Shown: positions 1-5,415 of the stretch, in pieces
How the letters are laid out: every line of letters begins with the position of its first letter
Numbering within the stretch: position 1 is the first letter of the stretch
Origin: DATKYV01 sp035528275
GTDB taxonomy: Bacteria; Acidobacteriota; Terriglobia; UBA7540
DNA: 6,469 nt
Assembly (NCBI GenBank): GCA_035528275.1
Contig: DATKYV010000386.1
Coordinates: 1 to 6,469 of the forward strand
Direction of reading: 5' to 3'
The notes under the pieces: generated by a model
Databases searched by the model: none
Seen by the model: the letters and a program-made list of their open reading frames with translations, nothing else
What the model was told of the DNA's origin: nothing
Program-made: the position numbers and the translations under genes

Positions 1-88
1 CGCCGAGCAAGCCCGCCTCAAAAAAAACTTCTGGTGCGACCTGGAGCCTGCCGAGCGTGCGGAAGAAACTACTGGCGTTACTCATTAG
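1..88 (+). CDS. C-terminal fragment of an unidentified protein
   Basis: One plus-strand frame is open from the left edge (first full codon at position 2) to a TAG at 86-88 and gives 28 residues: charged, with a WCDLEPAERAEE stretch and ending GVTH. The composition looks like a real hydrophilic protein tail, and the frame closes just before a non-coding spacer, as a genuine gene end would. The fragment is too short to place in a family. It points toward the minus-strand HIT gene, so the two genes converge across the spacer and the repeat element. It could be a chance open frame; only the sequence to the left would decide. Confidence 0.5.
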   Translation, partial: AEQARLKKNFWCDLEPAERAEETTGVTH

Positions 89-162
89 GTTGATCGGGCG
101 TTGTCCATGGTGCCTGACACAGTTCGATGACACGTCTTGAAAACTTAACCTAGTATTACTAA

Positions 163-282
163 CAGGGTGTTGGAAAATCGCGGATTGGTGAGGTAGCGGC
201 GATTTTGGATCGCCATGAGCTCAGTCAATTCAATTTCGCAATGGCGACGTGAAGTCGCCGCTACAGATTTTTCAGCACCCTG
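163..282. mobile_element. 120-bp palindromic MITE-like element with a CTAA target duplication
   Basis: The ends are inverted repeats of 17 bp: CAGGGTGTTGGAAAATC at 163-179 and the complement of CAGGGTGCTGAAAAATC at 266-282, matching at 15 of 17 positions. A second inverted pair lies inside (GTAGCGGCGA at 193-202, TCGCCGCTAC at 255-264). Each arm also folds on itself: GGCGAT/ATCGCC around a 5-nt loop (198-214) and GGCGAC/GTCGCC around a 5-nt loop (243-259). A TGAGCTCA palindrome lies near the centre at 216-223. The element is flanked directly by CTAA on both sides (159-162 and 283-286), which reads as a 4-bp target-site duplication. There is no room for a transposase, so movement would need one encoded elsewhere. 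The right-hand CTAA contains the stop codon of the HIT gene. A large REP-like hairpin acting as a bidirectional terminator is the main alternative; the flanking duplication favours a transposed element. Confidence 0.7.
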
Positions 283-780
283 CTAACTCCCAGCGGGTTG
301 AAAGAAGCCGGCCAGCTTGTCGTAGGTGGTGAGCAATTCCTCGGGGTGGACGCGCGTTTCTCCAATCACGGTCATGAAGCTCGAATCTCCCGTCCAGCGG
401 GGGAGCACGTGGAGGTGAAGATGATCCGCCACCCCCGCTCCGGCGCACTTCCCCAGATTCATTCCCAGGTTGTAGCCTTCGGGGTGATACGCGGATTCCA
501 GCGAGGCTTGGACTTTGGATGCCAACTCCATCATTTCCCCCAGCGTCTCGGCGTTGAGGTCGGTCAGCGTCGGGACGTGGGCGTATGGAGCGATCATGAT
601 GTGACCGGTCGTGTAAGGGTAGAGGTTGAGGAGAACGAAGTTTGCGCGGCCACGATAAAGGACGAGCTGTTCGCGGTCGCGCGAGGATTCCCCCGCGGCC
701 TTATCGCAGAAGACACATCGGTCGGTCTTCGTCCCCTCGCTGACGTACTGAAATCGCCAGGGGCTCCACAGATAGTCCAT
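283..780 (-). CDS. HIT family protein, Ap4A phosphorylase (ATP adenylyltransferase)-like
   Basis: The 165-residue protein is a full-length histidine-triad protein. The triad HLHLHVLPRW lies at residues 120-129, with H120, H122 and H124; H122 would be the nucleophile that forms the covalent nucleotidyl intermediate. A CVFC pair (C22, C25) is the usual amino-terminal zinc site. The blocks LNLYPYTTGH (51-60) and GDSSFMTVIGETRV (131-144) resemble the mycobacterial Ap4A phosphorylase Rv2613c more than generic HIT hydrolases. This suggests phosphorolysis of diadenosine polyphosphates or a related nucleotidyl transfer in the cytoplasm; the substrate is an inference. The ATG at 780 begins the typical MDYLWSPWRF opening. 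The gene lies 34 bp downstream of the HU-type gene and is probably cotranscribed with it. No good Shine-Dalgarno is visible; AGGAC lies rather far upstream. Its TAG stop falls inside the target duplication of the adjacent mobile element. Confidence 0.9.
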   Translation of the reverse strand: MDYLWSPWRFQYVSEGTKTDRCVFCDKAAGESSRDREQLVLYRGRANFVLLNLYPYTTGHIMIAPYAHVPTLTDLNAETLGEMMELASKVQASLESAYHPEGYNLGMNLGKCAGAGVADHLHLHVLPRWTGDSSFMTVIGETRVHPEELLTTYDKLAGFFQPAGS

Positions 781-814
781 AACCCTGTTGCCGTCCTGCG
801 CGACCCAACCCGTC

Positions 815-1132
815 TCAGGCCGGCGGAGCGTCCGCTGAGGGCGGCGCTTCTCCCTGAGCGCCGTTGACGAGGTCCTTCAGTTCCTTGCTGGGTTTGAAAA
901 AGGGGATCTTCTTGGCAGGGACATCCACCCGCGCCCCGGTTTTCGGGTTGCGGCCGATCCGCGCGTTGCGCTGGCGGGTGCGAAAGCTTCCGAAGCCGCG
1001 GATCTCAATCTTGTCGCCGGCGCGCAGCGACTTGACGATGCTCTCGAAGATCGTCTCGACGATCACCTCGGAATCCTTGCGGCTCATCTCCACGGCCCGT
1101 GAAACATCATCGATCAATTCAGCTTTGGTCAT
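815..1132 (-). CDS. hup: HU/IHF family DNA-binding protein
   Basis: The 105-residue protein covers the whole HU/IHF fold. It has an amino-terminal helical dimerisation region (MTKAELIDDVSRAVEMS), the beta-saddle segment IEIRGFGSFRTRQRNARIGR, and the signature RNPKTG at 61-66, with P63 the residue that intercalates in the minor groove. The core ends near residue 90, followed by a short Pro/Ala-rich tail. It would bend and compact DNA as a dimer in the nucleoid. The position downstream of rpsA recalls the rpsA-ihfB order of proteobacteria, but sequence alone does not separate an HU homodimer subunit from an IHF-beta type. A GGGAG Shine-Dalgarno six bases upstream supports the ATG at 1132. The 117-bp gap to rpsA could hold its own promoter. 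The HIT gene follows on the same strand. Confidence 0.95.
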   Translation of the reverse strand: MTKAELIDDVSRAVEMSRKDSEVIVETIFESIVKSLRAGDKIEIRGFGSFRTRQRNARIGRNPKTGARVDVPAKKIPFFKPSKELKDLVNGAQGEAPPSADAPPA

Positions 1133-1151
1133 TGTTCACTCCCGACGCTAA

Positions 1152-1178
1152 ATTATCTTGCTGCGGATTTGCAGGCAA
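1152..1178 (-). promoter_or_regulatory. weak candidate promoter of the HU gene
   Basis: In the rpsA-HU spacer the minus strand carries GATAAT (1152-1157), one mismatch from the -10 consensus, about 20 bases before the HU start. TTGCCT (1173-1178) is the nearest -35-like hexamer, but the 15-bp spacing is shorter than ideal. A 17-bp spacing is possible only with the poorer hexamer TAATTT. The HU and HIT genes may instead rely on read-through from rpsA. Confidence 0.25.
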
Positions 1179-1250
1179 CGGACTGGACAGCCACGCCGCA
1201 AGGAGATTATCCGACAAACCGGTGACTTGTTCTACTAAGGACTGACTTTC

Positions 1251-3056
1251 CTATTCCCCGCCCGCTGCGGAGGTCTCCGTCGCCTCCACGGGCGGAGCGG
1301 AAACGGAAGCGTCCGCCGCCACACCCGAAGCCTCCACCTCTTCCCGCGCCTCGGCCGGCTTGGCGGCTTCCGGCGCTTCAGCCGAGGCTTCGGCTTGCTC
1401 AACGCCTTTCATGCTGAGGCCAATCTTCTTCTCCGCAGGGTTCAACCGGATGATTTGAAAATTGAACTCCTTGCCGGACTCCAGGCGTCCCGGGCCGTTC
1501 CCCTTATGGTCCTCATCCATCTCCGAGGTATGGCAAAGGCCTTCGATCCCCGGTTCGAGCTCCACAAAGGCGCCGAACGTCGCCACCCGCGACACTTTGC
1601 CGCGCAGGATTTCGCCGACCCGCTTGTTGGAGAAGAAAGTTCCCCAAACATCGGGTTGGAGCTGCTTCAGGCCGAGCGCCAGCCGCCGGTTCGCGGTGTC
1701 CATGTTCAGAATGACCGCCTCGACCTTCTGCCCCTTCCTCAAGACCTCCGAAGGGTGCTTGACATTCTCAGCCCAGGAAAGATTGGAGAGATGGATCAGT
1801 CCGTCCACCCCCTCTTCAACTTCGATGAAAGCGCCAAACTCCGTGAGGTTGCGGACCCGGCCTTCCACCACCGAACCCACCTTGTACCGTTCGCCGAGCG
1901 TTGACCACGGGTCAGACAGCGTCTGCTTCAGACTCAGCGAGATGCGGCGCTGAGGAGGATTGACATCGAGCACCGCCACTTCTACCTGGTCGCCCGGATT
2001 GAGAATCTTCGAAGGATGCTTGAGGCGCTTGCTCCAGCTCATCTCTGAGACGTGAATCAGCCCTTCCACACCCGGCTCCAGTTCCACGAACGCACCGTAA
2101 TCGACGATGCCCACCACACGGCCCGTCACGCGGTCCCCCACATGGTACCTGGAAACTGCCCCTTCCCAGGGATCCGGCGTCAGCTGCTTCAGTCCGAGCG
2201 AAACCCGTTCCCGCTCTCGGTCAAATTTGAGAACCGTGACCTTGAGCTCCTGCCCCACCCGAACCACCTCGGAGGGATGACCCACGCGCCCCCACGAGAG
2301 GTCGGTGATGTGAAGCAAGCCGTCGGTTCCCCCCAGGTCGACAAACACGCCGTACTGGGTCATGTTCTTGACGCGGCCTTCCAAAACAGCACCCTCGGTC
2401 AACTGCTCGAGAAGTGCGCTCTTGCGCCGGCTCAGTTCCTCTTCCAGAACCACGCGGCGGCTGACAACCGCGTTGTTCCGTTTCCGGTTCAGTGTGATGA
2501 TCCGGCAGGAAATCTCCTGTCCCAGCAGCGAGTCGACGTTGAAGTGGGGCCGCAAGTCCGCCTGCGATCCGGGCAGAAATGCCCGAACGCCGATGTCAAT
2601 CACCAGTCCGCCCTTGACGCGTTCGACCGCCCGGCCTCGCAGAACCGTCTGCTCCTGAAAGGCTTTTTCGATGTCCTCCCAGGCGCGTCGGCGAGCCGCC
2701 TTCCGGTAGGAAACGGAAACCGTTCCTTCCTGTTCATCATAGTGGTCAACCCAGACGTCGACCGAGTCGCCGGGATTGAGCGTAAGGCTGCCGTCGTCCG
2801 CAAGGAACTCATCGCGCGAGATAGCCCCTTCGGACTTCAGCCCCAGGTCAACGATGACCTCGGTGTCTGTCACTTTGACCACGGTGGCCCGGACAATTTC
2901 GTCCTGTGCGACCGAGGACATGGACTCCATACATTCGATGAGATGGCCGATTTCGCCGGATTCGGAAGGGTCCGTAGTGAATTCGCCGGGTTCGACTTGC
3001 TCCTCAGTTCCTGTTCGTGCTTCAGGCGGAGAACGAAGGATTTCCTCCGAAGACAT
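1251..3056 (-). CDS. rpsA: 30S ribosomal protein S1
   Basis: The 601-residue protein carries six S1 (OB-fold) RNA-binding domains at about 52-118, 136-202, 222-290, 307-377, 394-464 and 481-550. Domains 3 to 6 are closest to consensus, with repeated blocks such as YGVFVDLGGTDGLLHITDLS and FGAFIEVEEGVDGLIHLSNL. Domains 1 and 2 are divergent, as expected for the part that docks on the ribosome. Six domains match the proteobacterial long form (about 557 residues); the extra length is an acidic leader of roughly 45 residues and an Ala/Glu-rich tail from 551. The protein binds mRNA leaders and helps their entry into the 30S subunit. The ATG at 3056 is chosen because GGGGAGG lies seven bases before it. 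A longer reading from the TTG at 3074 would translate the ribosome-binding site itself. It heads the rpsA-HU-HIT cluster. Confidence 0.97.
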   Translation of the reverse strand: MSSEEILRSPPEARTGTEEQVEPGEFTTDPSESGEIGHLIECMESMSSVAQDEIVRATVVKVTDTEVIVDLGLKSEGAISRDEFLADDGSLTLNPGDSVDVWVDHYDEQEGTVSVSYRKAARRRAWEDIEKAFQEQTVLRGRAVERVKGGLVIDIGVRAFLPGSQADLRPHFNVDSLLGQEISCRIITLNRKRNNAVVSRRVVLEEELSRRKSALLEQLTEGAVLEGRVKNMTQYGVFVDLGGTDGLLHITDLSWGRVGHPSEVVRVGQELKVTVLKFDRERERVSLGLKQLTPDPWEGAVSRYHVGDRVTGRVVGIVDYGAFVELEPGVEGLIHVSEMSWSKRLKHPSKILNPGDQVEVAVLDVNPPQRRISLSLKQTLSDPWSTLGERYKVGSVVEGRVRNLTEFGAFIEVEEGVDGLIHLSNLSWAENVKHPSEVLRKGQKVEAVILNMDTANRRLALGLKQLQPDVWGTFFSNKRVGEILRGKVSRVATFGAFVELEPGIEGLCHTSEMDEDHKGNGPGRLESGKEFNFQIIRLNPAEKKIGLSMKGVEQAEASAEAPEAAKPAEAREEVEASGVAADASVSAPPVEATETSAAGGE

Positions 3057-3063
3057 TCCATAA

Positions 3064-3070
3064 CCTCCCC
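3064..3070 (-). promoter_or_regulatory. ribosome-binding site that fixes the rpsA start
   Basis: The minus strand reads GGGGAGG here, seven bases before ATG 3056. It lies inside the extension that a TTG start at 3074 would add, so it argues against that longer start. The out-of-frame ATG at 3061 is too close to the site and opens only a short frame. Confidence 0.8.
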
Positions 3071-3103
3071 CCAAACCCGACGCAGACTAACAAGGGAAAG
3101 CTC

Positions 3104-3133
3104 ATTCTAACGTCCCGGCGCGAGGGAAGTCAA
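3104..3133 (-). promoter_or_regulatory. sigma70-type promoter of rpsA
   Basis: The minus strand has TTGACT (3128-3133) and TAGAAT (3104-3109) separated by 18 bp, each one base from consensus. Transcription would begin near 3097, giving a leader of about 40 nt with the Shine-Dalgarno well placed before ATG 3056. This is the best promoter-like sequence in the window. It lies between the upstream DnaC-like gene and rpsA, so rpsA does not depend on that gene for transcription. Confidence 0.7.
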
Positions 3134-3274
3134 TGCACGGGGGAAATTCCTCAAGCCCGCCCCCAGATGTCACGAGGCGCCCCGGAGCTGCCCTCCGGCG
3201 GCGGGCGAAGTCTTCCGCCACCGCCGACTTTCCGGAAGCGGGCGTTGGAACGAGCGGCCGCCCGATCGCTCAGT

Positions 3275-4060
3275 CTATTCGGTATGAAATCTGTAGCCCA
3301 CCTGTTTGATGGCCTTGCGATAATCGTCGGATTGCATTTCCACGAGCTTGCACATTTCATAGAGGCGCGAACGCAGGGTGACGCCGAGCTGGCCCAGACT
3401 CCGCTCGACGTTCGGGACTTCTTCCCCCGAGGGCTTGCGAACTCCGGTGCGGCCCGCCGTCTCGGCAAAGGGCAGCGTGGTGGTAATCAGCGTGACTTTT
3501 TTCTGGTTGTAACGGGAATTGATGATGTGCGCCAGCGTCTCTTTCACCCAATCGCTGGGATTGATGGCGGCCAGTTCGTCCAGCACCAGGACCTCCACGT
3601 CGAGCACGGGTTGGAGGACGCGCAGCTCGGAAGTCTGCGAAACAGGATTGTAGCTGTCCTGAATTTCCTTCAGCAGGTCGCGGAAATCGTAGAAGAGGCA
3701 TTCAACGCCCTTGCGCAAAACCAGTTCGCGAAGCACGGCGACGGCCAAGTGCGTCTTCCCCACCCCCGTCGGCCCCAGGAAGAGCAGGCCGAAGTCCGTG
3801 GGGTATTCATCAACAAACCGCTCGGCATAGAGCCGCGCCGCCGCCAGGCTGGGATTCGCCTGGCCGGTGTTCCGGTCCTTGCGAATGTCGAAATTCTCGA
3901 AGGCGCAGTGCTCGTACCGGAGCGGGATACGCGCCTGCTGCAGCAGGCGCATGGCGCGCTCGTCTTCGTGGCACTCGCAGCGCACCACCCGGCGGACGCC
4001 GTCGGTCTCAACGGGCTTCCACCCCGTGCCCTCGCACTGCGGACAGTCTTTTCGAGCCAT
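3275..4060 (-). CDS. DnaC/DnaI/IstB-like AAA+ ATPase with N-terminal zinc-binding motif
   Basis: The 261-residue protein starts with CPQCEGTGW and CEC (C6, C9, C28, C30), a compact zinc-binding module like that of DnaI-type helicase loaders. The AAA+ core follows, with Walker A GPTGVGKT at 96-103, Walker B VLVLDEL at 157-163 and a LRSRLYEMC block whose arginine fits the arginine-finger position. The sensor-1 strand reads LITTTLP, with Thr195 where many relatives have Asn. Length lies between E. coli DnaC (about 245) and Bacillus DnaI (about 311). The likely role is loading the replicative helicase onto DNA. IstB transposition helpers share this core, but no transposase gene is adjacent and the zinc module favours a replication role. 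The frame is closed by TAG six codons upstream with no other usable start, so ATG 4060 is well supported despite a weak ribosome-binding site. A TAGAAT hexamer at 4073-4078 lacks a convincing -35. Confidence 0.85.
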   Translation of the reverse strand: MARKDCPQCEGTGWKPVETDGVRRVVRCECHEDERAMRLLQQARIPLRYEHCAFENFDIRKDRNTGQANPSLAAARLYAERFVDEYPTDFGLLFLGPTGVGKTHLAVAVLRELVLRKGVECLFYDFRDLLKEIQDSYNPVSQTSELRVLQPVLDVEVLVLDELAAINPSDWVKETLAHIINSRYNQKKVTLITTTLPFAETAGRTGVRKPSGEEVPNVERSLGQLGVTLRSRLYEMCKLVEMQSDDYRKAIKQVGYRFHTE

Positions 4061-4235
4061 GATCTCGACGCCATTCTAAATCAAGGTGAAGCGGTTGCGG
4101 GAATAAAGATAAGGATGGGCCCAGCGGCGATCCGGTTCGGAAAGTTGCCAGGCCGGCCCTGCCCCCCGGAACCAGGTTTCGGTCGCCGTCTTTCTTCCCT
4201 CGCCGCCCGCTCGACCCGAGACCCGGCCGAACCCG

Positions 4236-4268
4236 CATACACAAAACTTTCGGAAAATGGTGTATGAT
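4236..4268 (+). promoter_or_regulatory. candidate vapBC promoter and autoregulatory operator
   Basis: A perfect 7-bp inverted repeat, CATACAC at 4236-4242 and GTGTATG at 4260-4266, encloses 17 bp that contain a second small palindrome, TTTCGGAAA (4248-4256). The right arm overlaps TATGAT (4263-4268), one base from the -10 consensus. No good -35 is visible. Antitoxins of this class normally repress their own promoter together with the toxin by binding such palindromes. With this -10, transcription would begin at about 4275, the antitoxin ATG, so the message may be leaderless. ATGAGT is also repeated 8 bp apart at 4267 and 4275. Confidence 0.5.
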
Positions 4269-4274
4269 GAGTTC

Positions 4275-4475
4275 ATGAGTCGAACCAACATAGATCTGGA
4301 CGACGATCTCCTCCGCAAGGCCCAAAAGCTTACCCGCCTGAAGACCAAGCGCGCTGTCGTTCACAAAGCTCTGGAGGCGCTGGTGCGCGCCGAGAAACGC
4401 AAGGCCATTCTGCGCTACTACGCAAGCGGAATCTGGAAGGGTGATTTGAGCGCCATGCGTAGGAATCGCGAATGA
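4275..4475 (+). CDS. vapB: VapB-type ribbon-helix-helix antitoxin
   Basis: From ATG 4275 the product is 66 residues. It opens with the beta strand SRTNIDLDDDLLRKAQKLT and two helices, a ribbon-helix-helix DNA-binding fold like the DUF2191/VapB antitoxins. The C-terminal part, containing YYASGIWKGDLSAMRR, resembles the Gly-Trp-GDL toxin-binding tail of that group. It would neutralise the PIN-domain ribonuclease encoded next to it and repress the shared promoter. An in-frame ATG at 4257 would add six residues, but that extension lies across the predicted operator and -10, and family members usually begin just before the TxIDLDD strand. Neither start has a strong Shine-Dalgarno. The stop overlaps the toxin start by four bases (ATGA at 4472-4475), indicating translational coupling. 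Confidence 0.88.
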   Translation: MSRTNIDLDDDLLRKAQKLTRLKTKRAVVHKALEALVRAEKRKAILRYYASGIWKGDLSAMRRNRE

Positions 4476-4879
4476 TCTTGGTGGACAGTTCCGTCTGGGT
4501 TGACTTCTTCAGCGCCACACCGGGTGAGGCGGGCCGTGAGCTCCGCCGGCTCATCGCGGCGGACGAACCGTTGGCCCTCTCGGGAATCATCCTCCAGGAA
4601 GTGCTTCAGGGGCTGAGGCGCGACGCCGAAACCATCGAGCGAATCCTTGCCCAATGGGACCTGCTCGAGCCGCGTGGCCCGCAAACGTTTCGCACCGCCG
4701 CCGCGCTGTTCCGCCAGGGCCGCGCGCGGGGCACAACCCTGACTACGGTCGATGCCCTCATCGCCGCCGTAGCCCTCGAACACCGCGCCACACTCTTCAC
4801 CCTGGATCGCGACTTCACGTTCATCGCCCGGTTCTCCCCGCTCAAGTTGTACGGATTAGGCCAGTCGGAAGATTATTGA
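4472..4879 (+). CDS. vapC: VapC-type PIN-domain ribonuclease toxin
   Basis: The 135-residue protein is a complete PIN domain. The acidic residues expected to bind Mg2+ or Mn2+ are all present: D5 in ILVDSSVWVD, E43 in LQEVLQG, D94 in TVDALIAA and D112 in TLDRDF. VapC toxins cut specific RNAs, often tRNA anticodon loops or the 23S sarcin-ricin loop, when the antitoxin is degraded; the target here cannot be read from the sequence. Start ATG 4472 overlaps the antitoxin stop, the classic arrangement for this pair. The gene looks intact and should be active. It converges on hspR across a 52-bp gap with no clear terminator. Its base composition does not stand out from its neighbours, so recent arrival is not evident. 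Confidence 0.93.
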   Translation: MILVDSSVWVDFFSATPGEAGRELRRLIAADEPLALSGIILQEVLQGLRRDAETIERILAQWDLLEPRGPQTFRTAAALFRQGRARGTTLTTVDALIAAVALEHRATLFTLDRDFTFIARFSPLKLYGLGQSEDY

Positions 4880-4907
4880 TGGAGAACGCGCGGGATATAT
4901 TAATCGC

Positions 4908-4942
4908 CATTCAGCGTTCATCGTTCACCATTCATCGTTTCT
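4908..4942. repeat. degenerate heptamer array at the 3' end of hspR
   Basis: On the plus strand the units are CATTCAG, CGTTCAT, CGTTCAC, CATTCAT and a decayed CGTTTCT, a strict 7-bp period with consensus CRTTCAN. The array fills the second half of the vapC-hspR gap and covers the hspR stop codon, so the final codons (Gln-Lys-Arg-stop) are read from repeat sequence. It resembles the short heptanucleotide tandem repeats described in some bacterial intergenic regions. Confidence 0.6.
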
Positions 4943-5330
4943 GCGTGCGGATCAGGTGGGGGGGAGCGACGCGCACCAGAGCGTTCTCGATGCGCTCGCG
5001 GCTCTCGCCCGAACGCTCCAGCAGCTCCTTGCGCACAAATTCCACAAAGGCCTGCATCTCCTTCTCCATCTCTTCCATGCGGCCCCGCATGTTGAGAATG
5101 ATTTCGACCCCCGCAAGATTCACGCCCATGTCGCGCGTCAGGTTGAGGATGGTTTCCAGCTGCGCGAGGTCGTCTTGAGTGTAGAGGCGCGTGTTCCCTT
5201 CGCTGCGCGAGGGCACCAGCAGCCCCTCGCGCTCGTAAAGGCGCAAGGTCTGCGGGTGGATGGTGTACATCTCGGCCACGGCGCTGATCATGTAGCCGGT
5301 CTTGCCGCGGGTTTTTTTGCCTCGAGGCAT
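4932..5330 (-). CDS. hspR: HspR-type MerR-family heat-shock repressor
   Basis: The 132-residue protein has a MerR-type winged helix-turn-helix at about 14-75, with the HspR hallmarks IHPQTLRLYEREGLL, an S-x-GNTRLYT wing and a MGVNLAGVEIIL helix. A charged coiled-coil segment (about 80-117) follows for dimerisation. HspR binds HAIR operators (CTTGAGT-N7-ACTCAAG) in front of chaperone operons and releases them on heat shock, usually with DnaK as co-repressor. It follows dnaJ on the same strand, the usual order at the end of dnaK-grpE-dnaJ-hspR operons. ATG 5330 is the only plausible start, because the frame meets a TAA 18 nt upstream with no start codon between. No Shine-Dalgarno is evident, so translation may be coupled to dnaJ or weak. 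No HAIR site is visible in the dnaJ-hspR gap, so control probably acts upstream of this window. Confidence 0.93.
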   Translation of the reverse strand: MPRGKKTRGKTGYMISAVAEMYTIHPQTLRLYEREGLLVPSRSEGNTRLYTQDDLAQLETILNLTRDMGVNLAGVEIILNMRGRMEEMEKEMQAFVEFVRKELLERSGESRERIENALVRVAPPHLIRTQKR

Positions 5331-5344
5331 GATGATGAAAAACC

Positions 5345-5415
5345 CAGGTTACTGGGAACAGGTTACAGGTTATAGCCGCGGGCCATCGGTTTGCCACCTG
5401 TTCCCTGTCACCTGA
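5345..5415. repeat. opposed heptamer repeats forming an inverted repeat between dnaJ and hspR
   Basis: The left block (5345-5372) reads CAGGTTA, CTGGGAA, CAGGTTA, CAGGTTA in strict 7-bp register. The right block (5395-5415) reads CACCTGT, TCCCTGT, CACCTGA, the same family in the opposite orientation. Because they oppose each other, 5345-5363 and 5396-5414 form inverted arms matching at 17 of 19 positions around a 32-nt loop. The structure takes up most of the spacer and includes the dnaJ stop codon at 5408-5410. In the transcript it could fold into a long hairpin between the two genes. It lacks a following U-run, so it is not a standard intrinsic terminator. Confidence 0.7.

Noticed and set aside
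2052..3110. Plus-strand open frame of 352 codons opposite rpsA
   Set aside because: The opposite strand encodes clear S1 domains throughout this stretch; the frame has no recognisable motif and crosses the rpsA start and promoter.
3182..3238. Possible terminator hairpins after the DnaC-like gene (CCGGAG/CTCCGG at 3182-3198; CTTCCG/CGGAAG at 3212-3238)
   Set aside because: The stems are only 6 bp and no T-run follows on the minus strand; in GC-rich sequence this is expected by chance.
3017..4267. Long plus-strand open frame (416 codons) antisense to the DnaC-like gene
   Set aside because: It lies opposite a gene with intact Walker A and B motifs, its translation shows no domain, and it starts inside rpsA. 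It is a GC-driven shadow frame.
5174..5180. CTTGAGT, a HAIR half-site (also at 6082-6088)
   Set aside because: Neither has an ACTCAAG partner seven bases away, and both lie within coding sequence.
4908..5415. CRISPR-like array, because of the repeated short units around hspR
   Set aside because: The units are 7 bp and directly abutting with no spacers, and no cas gene is present.
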